From Coprinopsis marcescibilis (taxonomy: Eukaryota; Basidiomycota; Agaricomycetes; Agaricales; Psathyrellaceae): DNA of 62,948 nt. A program made the translations under genes and the position numbers. Location of the stretch: positions 1-62,948 of the forward strand of contig ML210328.1 of NCBI GenBank assembly GCA_004369085.1, given 5' to 3'. Position 1 is the stretch's first letter. Each line of letters opens with the position of its first letter. Below are positions 45,801 to 57,683 of this stretch, in pieces. The notes under the pieces are model-generated. The model was not told the DNA's origin. It made no database searches and was given only the letters and a program-made list of their open reading frames with translations.

Positions 45801-48800
45801 GAACGTCAGGTTCGAGGGCAAATTCTACGACCTGTATGGGATCTACCCCGCTGGTGTTCTTACTGCCTGGGCCTGGGCTGCGAGTCGTGTCCTGGACGGT
45901 CTCTATGCCGTCGGCGCGAGCACGCGGATCGACACCCAGAAGGTAGGCGTCAGTGGTTGTTCCGCCCCCGGTAAAGCAGCCCTCATCGCTGGTGCTTTCG
46001 ATCAACGTTTCGTCCTCACCATCCCCGTCGAGTCTGGGTCTGGTGGTGCAGGTGCATGGCGTATCTACGACGAGATTGCGAGGACTGGTGGGCAGACGAT
46101 CACTGCTGGGAATATCGCCAATTCCACGGCGTACTTTTCCCTCGCGTTCAACGAGTTTGCTCCTCAGGTCCCTCGACTCCCCTTCGATCACCATCTGTTG
46201 TCGGCTATGGTTGCCCCACGAGGTCTCCTCGTACTCGATAATTCGCAGTATCCCTGGCTTGGACCTCAAGCTGTGTTCGGTTCGTCGGTCACGGCCAACA
46301 AGGTTTTCCAGGCCCTCGGGATCAAGGATCGTCTCGGTGTATCTATTGTGGGCGGACACGATCATTGTGTTTTCCCTGGCCAGCAGTATCCGGAGTATCA
46401 GGCGTTCATCAACAAGTTCATGCGTGGCCTGACGACGGAAAATACGGACGTCATCAAGATCGATCTTCCCAACAACGGTGGATTCAACGAAACTCAGTGG
46501 ATTGACTGGACAGTGCCGAATTTGGTCGGTACCACGCCTCCTCCTCCACCACCACCACCGCCTCCACCGCCACCTCCTCCACCGCCAAGTTTCTGCCCCG
46601 CTCCGGCAAACCTCGCACTGGTCGCCAACCCGAGACTCCCCAATCCCTTCGTGTTCGCTAACGGTAGTGCAGTCGCAACTTCTGCGGATTGGCCATGTCG
46701 ACGAGCAGAGATTGGAGACCTCTTCCAGAGGTATCAGCTTGGGTACTTCCCCATCCAACCCGTCGTTACCAGCACGCTCTCCGGCAACACGCTCACCATC
46801 AACGTCGCCGCCAACAACCGCACCATCTCTTTCACCGCGGCAATCACATACCCAGCAGGCAATGGACCGTTCCCAGCGATTATTGGTATCAGTGGGCTAT
46901 CGCTCCCTGCGCCGCCCGAGGTCGCTACTGTCATTTTCAACGCGGGTGAGATTGCCACGGACGACGGAGCCAACGTTCGTTTCCAGGGCAAGTTCTACGA
47001 CTTGTACGGGGCATACCCTGTTGGTGTGCTCAGTGCCTGGGCGTGGGCCGCCAGTCGAGTTTTAGATGGTATTTCCGCTGCTGGAGCAAGCTCGCGCATC
47101 AACCTCCAGCGAATCGCCGTCTCTGGTTGCTCCGCTCCCGGAAAGGCTGCCCTCATCGCCGGTGCCTTTGATCAACGGTTCGTGCTCACCATCCCTGTCG
47201 AGTCTGGCTCTGGAGGAGCTGGAGCTTGGAGAATCTACGACGAGATTGCGCGGACTGGAGGACAGACGATTACTGCTGGGAATATCGCCAACTCTACGGC
47301 GTACTTCTCCCTGGCCTTCAACGAGTATGCTCCTCAGGTCCCTCGACTGCCTTTCGATCACCATTTGCTGAGTGCCATGGTCGCCCCTCGTGGTCTCCTT
47401 GTTCTCGATAATTCGCAGTACCCCTGGCTTGGACCTCAAGCTGTGTTTGGTTCGTCGGTTACGGCCAACAAGGTATACCAGGCTCTCGGTATCAAGGATC
47501 GTCTTGGTGTCTCTATCGTCGGTGGGCATGACCATTGTGTCTTCCCTGGCCAGCAGTATCCGGAGTATCAGGCGTTCATCAACAAGTTCATGCGTGGGTT
47601 GACGACAGAGAATACGGACGTGATCAAGATCGATTTGCCTAACAACGGCGGCTTCAACGAAGCTCAGTGGATCGACTGGACGCTCCCGAATTGGGGTGGT
47701 ACTACACCTCCTCCTCCTCCACCTCCACCGCCGCCACCACCACCGCCACCACCTGTCCCAGGCTTCTGCCCCGCTCCGGCGAACCTCCCATTGGTGGCCA
47801 ACGCACGACTCCCCAATCCTTTCCTGTTCGCGAACGGAACTTCAGTCACAAATGCGGCCGATTGGACATGTCGACGAGCAGAAATTGGTGATCTTTTCCA
47901 ACGCTTCCAGCTCGGTTACTTCCCAGCCCAACCAACCGTCACGAGCACGCTCTCCGGCAACACCCTCACGATCACCGTCGCCGCCAACAACCGTACCATT
48001 TCTTTCACCGCGGCCATCACATATCCCGCTGGAAACGGACCATTCGCAGCGATCATTGGTATCAGCGGTTTATCACTGCCTGCGCCGCCCGAGGTCGCCA
48101 CCGTCATCTTCAACGCTGGAGAGCTCGCCAGGGACGATGGAGCGAACGTTCGCTTCGAGGGCAAGTTCTACGACTTGTACGGCACATACCCTGTTGGTGT
48201 CCTCAGCGCTTGGGCGTGGGGTGCCAGTCGAGTTCTGGATGGTCTCACCGCCGTCGGAGCAGCCTCACGCATCGACGTCCAACGGGTCGCCGTCTCTGGT
48301 TGCTCGGCTCCTGGTAAAGCCGCCCTCATCGCCGGTGCCTTCGATCAACGATTCGCGCTCACCATCCCTGTCGAATCTGGCTCTGGTGGTGCAGGTGCAT
48401 GGCGTATCTACGACGAGATTGCACGCACGGGTGGGCAGACGATCACGGCTGGCAACGTCGCCAACTCCACGGCGTACTTCTCCCTCGCGTTCAACGAATA
48501 TGCTCCTCAGATCCCTCGACTCCCCTTCGATCACCATTTGCTCAGTGCCATGGTCGCTCCTCGTGGTCTCCTCGTACTCGATAACTCGCAATATCCCTGG
48601 CTCGGTCCCCTCGCTGTGTTCGGCTCGTCTGTCACCGCGAACAAGGTTTACCAGGCCCTCGGCATCAAAGATCGACTTGGTGTCTCTATTGTTGGCGGAC
48701 ACGATCACTGTGTGTTCCCCGGCCAGCAGTATCCCGAATACCAAGCCTTCGTCAACAAGTTCTTGCGTGGCCTCACGACGGAGAATACCGACGTCATCAA

Positions 48801-51260
48801 GACCGACCTCCCCAACAACGGTGGATTCAACGAAGCTCAATGGATTGACTGGACAGTCCCGAATTTGGTTGGTACTACGCCTCCTCCCCCACCTCCTCCT
48901 CCACCACCGCCTCCTCCAAATCCTACCGACTGCACGGCTCCTCAGAACCTCAACCTCGTCGCCAACCCTCAGTTTAACAACCCCTTCGCATTCTACAATG
49001 GCTCCCCAGTCGCGACCTCTAATGACTGGTATTGCCGACGCACGGAATTGGCGGACTTGTTCCAGCGTTTGGAGTTCGGTTACATTCCCCCAAAGCCTAC
49101 AACCGTCACCGGTACCCTCTCTGGCAGCGCGCTCACCGTCTCTGTAACCAACTCCGGCCGCAGCATCTCCTTCGTCGCCAACATCACATACCCTGCAGGA
49201 AACGGTCCCTTCGCCGCCATCATCGCCATTGGTGGTACTACGCTCCCGCCCCCTCCTGAGATCGCCATCATCACCTTCGACAGCAACGAGATCGCCCTTG
49301 ACCGTGACGCCAATAGTCGCTTCCAGGGCAAATTCTACGATCTTTACGGTCAGAATTCCGCCGGTATTTTGTCAGCGCGGTCATGGGCTGTTAGTCGACT
49401 TATTGACGCCCTCGAAACCGTCCCCGGCAGGCGAATCGACCTCAACAGACTCGCTGTCACTGGATGTTCGGGAGATGGTCGGGCTGCGATGGTCGCTGGT
49501 GCTTTCGAGCAGAGGATTGCTCTTACCATCCCCGTCGAATCTGGTACCGGTGGAGCTGGTTCTTTCCGTATCGCCGACGAGATTGCTCGTACTGGCGGTC
49601 AGACCATCACTGGTGGATACCTCGCCAACAGCACGGCGTACTTCTCCTTGTCGTTCAACGAGTGGGCCCCTCAGATTCCTCGACTTCCGTTCGATCATCA
49701 TCTTCTCGCTGCCCTCGTCGCTCCTCGTGGACTCCTCGTCCTCGACAACAGCCAGTTCCCATGGCTCGCCCCCGCCTCCGTCTACGGCTCTATGGTCGCG
49801 GCAAACAAGGTATATCAAGCTCTTGGCATACGGGATCGTCTTGGTGTTTCCATCGTCGGTGGTCACGATCATTGTGTCTTCGCTGGTCAACAATACCCAG
49901 AATTCTCCGCGTTCGTCAACAAGTTCCTCCGGGGCATCACCGCAGAGAGCACCAACGTCATCAAGAGCGACTTGCCGAACAACGGTGGCTTCGAAGAGTC
50001 CCGCTGGATCAACTGGCAAATTCCGAACCTTGTCGGCACGACTCCTATTCCACCCCCGCCCCCGCCTCCTCCGCCCCCTCCACCGAACCCCACTTGCGGC
50101 GCTCCTACAACTCTCGCATTGACTACCAATCCTCGTCTCACCGACCCCTTCGCCTTCTTGGATGGTACTCGACGAGTCAGCAATGTCGGTGATTGGTATT
50201 GCCGTCGTCAAGAACTCACGGAGGTCATTCAGCGTTTGGAAACCGGCGCTATCCCAGAGAAGCCCCAGACTGTTACCAGCTCTCTCTCCGGCAGTGCACT
50301 CACCATCAACGTCTCGCATCAAGGGAAGAGCATCTCGTTCATTGCCAACATCACCTATCCTGCCGGCAACGGACCTTTCCCGGCAATCATCGGTATTGGC
50401 GGCGCATCAGTCCCAGCTCCACCTGAAGTCGCGGTCATCACCTTCAACCAGAACGAGATCGCTCGGGATGCCGGAGGAAACGTTCGATTCGAGGGCAAGT
50501 TCTACGACCTTTACGGCCAACACTCCGCCGGCATCTTGGCTGCTTGGACATGGGCCGTCAGTCGAGTCATCGATGGTCTTTCAGCTTCGTCGACCAGGAT
50601 CAATGTCGACAGGATCGCTGTCACGGGCTGCAGTGCTGCCGGGAGGGCCGCTTTGGTAGCGGGTGCCTTTGACCAGAGGATTGCCCTGACGATTCCTGTA
50701 GAGTCTGGAACCGGTGGTGCTGGATCGTTCCGTATTTCCGACGAGCTTTTGCGTGGTGGTGCTGCGATCATAACCGGTTTGGAGCTTGCCAGAAACAGCT
50801 CATACTTCTCGCTGTCGTTCAACGAATGGGCTCCTCAAGCTCCACGCCTTCCGTTCGACCACCATCTCCTTTCTGCGTTGGTCGCTCCTCGTGGTCTTCT
50901 CGTTCTGGACAACAGTCAATACCCATGGCTCGGGCCGGCCAACGTCTACGGCACTTCGATTGCGGCCAGTCGCGTCTATCAAGCACTTGGTGTTCGGGAT
51001 CGGATTGGTATCTCCATCGTCGGCGGTCACGATCATTGCGTCTTCCCAGGCCAGCAATATCCCGAGTATCAAGCCTTCGTCAACAAGTTCCTGCGTGGTC
51101 TCACGACTGAGAATACCAACGTCACCAAAACTGATGTTCCAAACAACGGAGGCTTCGTCGAGTCTCAATGGATTGATTGGACCACTCCAGCACTGTAAGT
51201 TATTTCCCTTCTCTTGGTTTAGTTCTATCTAACATTTGTTCGTCCTCCAGTCCATCGTAG
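42871..51260 (+). CDS. Secreted protein with seven tandem CE15 (glucuronoyl esterase-like) domains
   Basis: Start ATG at 42871 in an ideal context (GCCGCCATGG). The N-terminus MDALKRPFVALALALPVLAQ is a signal peptide. Two introns are predicted. 42950-43003 (54 bp, GTAATG...CTGAC...TAG) is a multiple of three without a stop, so it is easily mistaken for coding. 51195-51250 (GTAAGT...CTAAC...CAG) gives the true C-terminus ALPS. The spliced protein is about 2,757 residues. Seven domains repeat every 388 residues or so, with nucleophile serines at about 244, 625, 1013, 1403, 1794, 2182 and 2570. Each has WYCRRQEI-like, GNGPFPAIIGI, GKFYDLYG, the GCSxxGK/R elbow, IPVESGxGGAG, LPFDHHLL, APRGLLVLDNSQ and GGHDHC. 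CE15 enzymes cleave ester bonds between lignin and glucuronoxylan outside the cell. Linkers are proline-rich, up to 17 prolines. All seven elbows lack the usual Arg, so activity is uncertain. Confidence 0.93.
43111..51194 (+). repeat. Array of seven CE15-like repeats with proline linkers
   Basis: Approximate units: 43111-44220, 44260-45360, 45421-46530, 46590-47695, 47762-48870, 48930-50040 and 50092-51194. Units 3, 4 and 5 are the most alike, and units 6 and 7 pair together (GSFRI.DE). Unit 1 is the most distinct and the only one with both extra cysteines. Linkers after units 2 to 6 are nearly pure proline; the linker after unit 1 is shorter and mixed (LPLPDPPPIPTPG). The pattern implies stepwise duplication from an ancestral single-domain esterase. 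Confidence 0.92.
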
Positions 51261-52274
51261 ATCACTTCTGAACGTTCCGATTTTATATACACGAGTCAGG
51301 TTGGTTCCCACCACCGGTAGTTCGATGGTGTAGAAAACCCGGGCTTCTAAACGCATGATTCATTCACATTATCAAATTGTCGCTTTTCCCTTCTTCCTCG
51401 TTATTAGCGAACCTGATGTATTCTTCTCTCTCGTATCTCGTTTACCAGTAGTACACCATATCCTTCATGTATCCGTATCTGGGCTTGGGATTTCAACGTT
51501 TGACCGATTGGTTACTTGCCAGCTGTAGTTCCTCACATGTACATTTCATTTCATTACTCACTTTGCCAATACATGCTTTCTCTGTTTCACTTCCTTTATT
51601 GAGTCCCATGGGCTCCTACTATTACGACCTATAACCCGTGAAGACCGGTCAGGCCCTGTCACCCTGTTACTCTTTTTTTCGCGAAGAAAAAACAAGAACG
51701 CTGAATATAGTAAAATATGATCGTTGCGATACATGAAGTTAGACGTTGAGTCAGATATTGGCGCTTGTTTGCTCCCCATGTGCTGCTACACAAGCGTCAA
51801 CACGGAGTCATGTATGCCGCGTGCGCATGAGCATACGTACCTGCAGTTTTGATGAAACCGCTTTGATCCTCCCCTCCTGATATTTTGAAACGCCTGTCGG
51901 GCACGCTTCGCATCCGTTCCTCACCCAGTCAGAAAAGTAGACCAGGAAGCTCCTAGAGCTCGTCGGCACCTCCAGACTGCTGCTGCTGCATTATCGAATC
52001 TCACTCTTCTTCGGCGGATCTCAAGCGAAAAGTAAGTACCTGCGCCGGGGTCGTCTTTCTCGGGTTACCACGATCACATCAATTTTCAAATGACAATCAC
52101 AGCCCTCTTTCCGAGTCCGGGGCAGCAGGAACACAAACATGGCACTGACAATCCTGGGACCAGCACATGATCCATACATTAGGTTGACAGGGTTATTCAA
52201 TCGGATTCCCCTCGACAATGTACCCTGCTCTTCACAACATTCCCTAGACAGGTCACCCACCTTCCTCAACTCCA
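51261..52274. other. Intergenic, nothing recognised
   Basis: Contains the 3' end of the esterase transcript and the promoter, and possibly a 5' exon, of the next gene. No repeat recognised. Confidence 0.35.
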
Positions 52275-54068
52275 ATGCCATCCTTCATGTCCTCTTTCGA
52301 GGACACGTCCCCTTTCTTCTTCTACAATGGTATTTGGACTGCTGGCAGTTCCTCCGACGACCCGTTGACTGAAAGGTGAGCCAACCGGACCCCACGATGC
52401 GTTCAATGCGGTCTCGTGTACTGACGGTGGCACAGGTACTCAGAGAGCAGCTACATGGCGACTTCCCAGGAAGGCGCATCATTGTCCTTCCGCTTTCATG
52501 GAAGTTCTGTAAACCTATTTGGTTCGAAAAGGGCTAGCCATGGCACATTTCAGGTGAACATCGACGGCCAGATATACCCACTGGGCGACGGGAGGCCGAG
52601 TTCGACAAGCGAAGAATTCAACGCCACGCTGTTCACGGCGTCCATGGGTCAGACATCGCACAACGTTGAACTAGTAACCCGAGATGATAGGCGGTTCGAC
52701 GTCGATACTGTGAGCAAAAAGGTTCCATCTGGGTCTCGCTGCTATTAACATACGCCTAGATTTCTTGGGAGACAGCCATCGGGGAGCCAGACGAACCTCT
52801 GATTGTCAATACTATCCAAGACTCTCATCCAGATTTTGTTTACGAGCCCGCAAACGCTTGGAGTACCAGGCCACCTGGAGTGGAATCTTTCTCTGGACGT
52901 TCTGGACAGTGCGTATTTCAACCCTCTCATTTCCATTGACTTCAATGCATTCCTCTGCAGTTCGACGTCGAGGCAAGGAGCTGCTGCCCGATTAGCTTTC
53001 AGAGTAAGCACAACCATTTGCAGTGTCTCGTTGCCAATACATTGGATGTTCTAACAGTGACGGTTTCAGGGTGGGTTTTGAAATCCGCATATTACTTCGC
53101 ATCGGAAAGCCTAATTATAGGCTTGATTGTAAGGCGACACAATTGCAGTTTTTGGTCCCGTTGGTCCGAATTGCGCAACGTACTTGGCACAGGTCAATGG
53201 ATCCGATCCTCGTCGGTTCTCAGCGCTCAAGAGCGTTTCAAGACAGCGGCAGCTGCTGTTCTGGGCGGGAGGTCTTGGAGCTGGATCGCATGACCTTGAA
53301 CTCCGAATGGACTCTTCAAACGCCAACAATCAGATATTCTCCATTGACTACGTCGAAGTATACACCACACCATCCTTGGGCGGAAGGTAGGTCATGTCAC
53401 GATCAGCTTAGGATGCGACGCTTGGTCTAACCCCTTTTATCAGTTTTGATGGGCTGCCAGTAGCCATAGTGCCAAACCAAACAGCCAATCCGTATGACAT
53501 ACTCTACCTAACCCGTTCCTATTTCGCTAACTGCGTAACCATACAGAGTAACAGTGGTACCTGTGGGCTTCATCGTTGGACTAGCTCTAGTATCGGTGGT
53601 AGCCGGTCTCGCCCTAATCGCCCTGGTTATCATTTTTATCATGAACCGAAGGCGAAAAAGACTTCATCAACAATACGACTCAGCGACCCATGAAGCGCAG
53701 ATCCCATCCCCAGCAACTCTCACAGCATCACCCTTCATCCAACGCGCCGGAAATTACTCGAATTCGAACATCGCTTCACCTCACACAGGCACCGGAACCA
53801 CACCTTCCGACACTACATCGGGCCAAACAAACGTCAGCAATGTAAGTGACTCAATTCAATTCGATTCAATTCATGCATCCATCACACATTTGGTTCTTAC
53901 GCGACGCTTCACAACTCCTCCCAGGGAAATATCACATATCACAAAAGCCGAGACCTTGTCGCCACACCACCACCCACCACCTCCACCAGCAGCGCCAACA
54001 TGACGACGCCTTCGGGACAGTCCGCCAGATTCTCGGACGTACCCCCGCCAGCGTACAATCCAGTCTAG
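52275..54068 (+). CDS. Single-pass membrane protein with beta-sandwich ectodomains and PPxY tail
   Basis: Multi-exon gene of a type common in Agaricomycetes. Exon 1 (52275-52375) encodes FEDTSPFFFYNGIWTAGSSS. Exon 2 (52436-52709) has YSESSYMATSQEGASLSFRF, GSSVNLFGSKRASHGTFQV and VELVTRDDRRFDVD. A second similar ectodomain unit follows (GPVGPNCATYLAQVNGSD, FWAGGLGAGSHDLELRMD, FSIDYVEVY). Then come one membrane helix (VGFIVGLALVSVVAGLALIA) and a basic stop-transfer run (NRRRKR). The cytoplasmic tail is Ser/Thr/Pro-rich and ends SDVPPPAYNPV; PPAY is a WW-domain/NEDD4-type ligand. The unit resembles galactose-binding-like beta sandwiches. The signal-peptide exon is not resolved, so the true start may lie upstream. 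Expected at the cell surface; function unknown. Confidence 0.65.
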
Positions 54069-54770
54069 CACAGAAAATCTTTCTGTTGCTCCACTTGAGA
54101 TAGCACCTCACTGTCTCGTGTGTCAGAGCAGTGTCGCATCAATACTTCCGAACAATTAGCGCTGGCGTGTTTCGTCGACCAGAATCCACGAAGCCTCGTC
54201 ACCGGCAACACTCACTTTCCATCGCAACCCAGGACGACATTCATCATCATTCCAATACCACCGTACTCCATCCATGTACATATAGCACTTGTCTTATTTT
54301 GTCATCATCGTCTTTTAAGTGACGCTTTCGTCACGGTCGTTCGGGGCGCCGTCAAACTGTATTATAACATTTTCCCATCCATTCATTCATTCCTGTCACA
54401 CCATGCATACACCGCCCACTTGTATCATATACTATACTCCCCCACATTCATGTGCTATCATTATGGCACTCTAATGTACTCAACATTGACACCATCACTC
54501 CCCTCATCATTTCGATGATCCCGCTCATACCAATTCTTCGCAAAATCACACGTAAATTAGGTATATTATCCGAAAGTGGAACAAGTACGCGCATGCGTGT
54601 CTCGACTGGCAATACATAACATGTAGTTGAAAAGATCGAAAATCCCTGGGTTTACTGCTTCGCCTCCAGCCCCTGGTCCTGATGAGGCGCCACCGCAGGT
54701 GCGGCTTGTGCCACAACCCGGCGATTCACCAACGCAACCGCACTCATAATCCCTTCTCGCGGACGTCCCA
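54069..54770. other. Intergenic between convergent genes
   Basis: Downstream regions of the PPxY membrane protein and of the minus-strand membrane protein. Nothing else recognised. Confidence 0.35.
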
Positions 54771-57097
54771 TCACAGCCCACCACCTGAACCTGCGCGTTC
54801 GATCCCGCTATTCAGGATACAAGGAACACGGTGGAACATGGTACCAACCGAGATGGTGATTTCGGGTGTAGGAACCCGCCAACATTGAAAGAGCCAGCAC
54901 GCGTCCGATGGATGGGCGGCATAGTTGCAGGGGTAAATGATCATCGGGAAACCGGGTGGAACGTGAAAAATAAAAAAATTTGAATGAGACTTTTGATAGG
55001 AGAAGGAGTGGCAGAGGACTTACGTGCGCTTTCCAGAGGTCCCAGGTCTGCATGACGACAACCTTGAGACTGCCATCTAATTGGTTTTGGTTGTCCACAA
55101 CATTGTTCTTGATGAGCGTTTCTTTGAGGGCAGGGATACGGTAGAGGGCTTCCCAGAGGATGGAAGCGAATTGGAAGCCTAGCGTCGTGCTACTTCCGAT
55201 GCTTGGTATCTCTTCACATGTGAATGGCATGGAGAAGTGTGATTCGGCGTCGAACTAGGTTGTAGGTAAGGAAACATGAGCTTGTGTATCGGAAACAAAA
55301 TAGAGTAACCCACGTATATTGATTTGAATTTGGCATCGTCGTCCATCTGTTGCTCTTCATCGTGATCCCATGCGTCGTCTAGATCGCCAATACGACCCTG
55401 AATAACACGACGAAGATATAGTCAGTAGCTATACGAAACAGACCATCACCCAAGGAAGGCGGCAGAAATCAATCAGGAAGCACTTACATCGCGATCCCAA
55501 CGCTCATAAGCTTCTGCTATAATGATTTCGATGGCTTTCAAGTCTTCCTGATTCATATTCAACATGTCGGTCATTTCTTTGCGTAGAGTCGGGGCTAACC
55601 ACAGCGCCAGGAAGAGGGTTGCTGAGAATTGTCGTGCTAATGCCACGCGTGCTTGGTGCTTGGCTTTCTTCTGAGGGTCTCGTCGGGTATTGGGGTCGCT
55701 CGCTTGGATCTTGTCCTTCTTGGCTCCTTTGGTTAGGGCTTCGAGAAGAGAGAACACTGGCGACAGTGTAAGCAAAACAGGGAGAGCCTAGGAGGAGATA
55801 AGTTCTGCCGTTGTGATTGTGTAAAGAGAAAGAGAGTGCCCCACCTGACCGAAATTCCATCCGGTATTGAGATTGTGTTCTCGTTTGTATGTCCTGATCA
55901 TGACTTCGGTAGAGATTATCGTGAAAGTCACAAACTATACCTACATCGTTAGTCGTGATCTGAGGAGGTCAATGCCGCAAGACTTACAGTCAATGCCCAG
56001 ATGAAATCGAAGTTTCGGAGTAGTACGCGGGGTGGCTTGATTGAGAAATCGTTCCACAGTTTGAAATGGAACCAGAACGGCGGGCGGGTCCTGCAATGGT
56101 ACGTCAGGGGAAGCTTTCAACAAAGACGAGCAGGACGTACTTGTGCAATCGTTGAAGCAGCTGTAAATTGCTAGGAAGCTCCCGGATCTTGTTGAAGAAC
56201 AGCTCCGCAGCGGCATCGATGATCATCCACCTCTCTATCCACGTTCTGCGAATAAACAACAACGCGTTTACTGCCCACAACACCAGTTGCACCTTCCGCC
56301 CTTCCTTCAAATCCAAACTGAGAAACGTGACCTTCATGGTTTCATTGCAGTCATCCCATGACGAACCAAACGTCGGGGCCGTAGACCAGACGTAGAGACC
56401 AAAGCCACAGCTAAGGAGGCTGCAGAGGGTACTGCAGATAACCCATAGGGCTGATGGTCGGCGGTGGAGGAGAGAGACATCTTTCATGCGGGCGACGAAT
56501 TCCGAGTTCATGAAATCACATGCGTAGAAGGCGAGCAAGACGGCTATGAAATGAAAGACCTCAGTTCAATTTTCCTTCCAGGGGTGCGTCGTACCGTCAA
56601 TGATGATGAGCGCGTCAACCAATGATATTTCCCTTCTGGCCCCTGTGATTATCCCTGCTATGCTGAGTCCTAGTGCCGTCGAAACCATGGACCAATGGGA
56701 ACTCGAGACATCCTTAGGCGAAAGCCACACGAAGAGAACTTGAAAATGGCGATGGTCAGCAAAGGCGAGAGCAGGTTGGAACAGAACCCTTACTAGTTGA
56801 TACTGTCTGAATATAGAACGCCGCACGAACACCGGGCCCTGAATGAGAGACTATGAGACCCTGATGCGCTAAACGACATGCATACGGGGTCCTCACCTGC
56901 AACGTTTGCATCACTGTGAAGTCCGGGAGTCCATAAGTCAAGAGAAATTCAAGCGATAACATATACTGACATAGGGAAACCGTCAAGGCAACTGTCGACG
57001 GGGGAGGTAGACATCGTAAGATGCACAGAGTGAGTGCAGAATACAGTCTGCAAGCCATTGGTAACTTAAGCACGAAGAACACGTTGAATACAACCAT
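54771..57097 (-). CDS. Multipass fungal membrane protein, function unknown
   Basis: Minus-strand gene starting MVVFNVFFVLKLPMACRLYSA at 57097; a GTAAGT...CAG intron just upstream probably lies in the leader. At least seven hydrophobic stretches are spread over several exons, including VALTVSLCQYMLSLEFLLTY, VSTALGLSIAGIITGA, ALWVICSTLCSLLSCGFGLYV, VLWAVNALLFI and ILTLSPVFSLLEAL-like. Charged loops include a Lys/Gln-rich one (KKAKHQARVALARQF). A soluble C-terminal region follows (EEIPSIGSSTTLGFQFASILWEAL). The last exon, from VPPGFPMIIYPCNY to the stop at 54771, reads well but lacks an obvious AG acceptor, so the 3' structure is uncertain. No family recognised. Confidence 0.55.
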
Positions 57098-57683
57098 GGG
57101 CCTGCACGAGGAATCAGCGATCGTCTTGGTTAGTGAGCCAGTAATTCAACCACTTACCTCGAGGAATCGAAGCGCTGGCTTTCGCAGCGCGATCAGGCAT
57201 CATTGCCCTTGCAGGAGAAAGGGAGGATATTTGTGTATACCGATAGTCTTCAGCTCAGGCCTTTTGGATTTCGAATACTGTCAACGGTTCACAAGAGAGA
57301 GAGAGAGATCCACGTTCCTGAAACATTGTCTCGGTACCATTAGTGCCACCCAACTCCGCCGGCATACGCCGGTCGTCGCAATGGACAAAAATGCTTTATA
57401 ATTAGCGCGCTCTTGACACTTATCACGAGCTCTTGTCCTATATTATGCATAACACAGCTCACACACCGAAGTCCCTGTACGCTGTTAGTGGCTTCGACTT
57501 GACGCTGGTTGACTTTGTACACATCATGGCGGCGATTCTCCCTGTTCCAGCCATTATGTCGAAACACTGCCAACCTGACCGCGTGACACCCGCCATGGCC
57601 ACTACCTATGCTGTCAGCGGGTTTGCTATCACGGTGGTCGAGTTCATACGCGCTATGACATTAATTCCTGCTGTTAGAGCCAT

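Noticed and set aside
46530..46590. Poly-proline runs as possible assembly or frame errors
   Set aside because: The runs use mixed CCT, CCA, CCG and CCC codons, stay in frame in every linker and are always flanked by the same domain borders.
45178..46758. Long antisense open frame (526 codons) inside the esterase gene
   Set aside because: It mirrors the codon bias of the sense strand (rare stops opposite GC-rich third positions) and encodes a low-complexity Arg/Ser/Glu-rich product without domains. Similar shadows occur at 43297-44709, 47062-47535 and 49381-50322.
47696..49147. Second plus-strand frame of 483 codons overlapping the esterase array
   Set aside because: Out-of-frame shadow of the repeated domains, rich in Ser, Pro, Arg and Thr with no motif; the CE15 frame explains the region completely.
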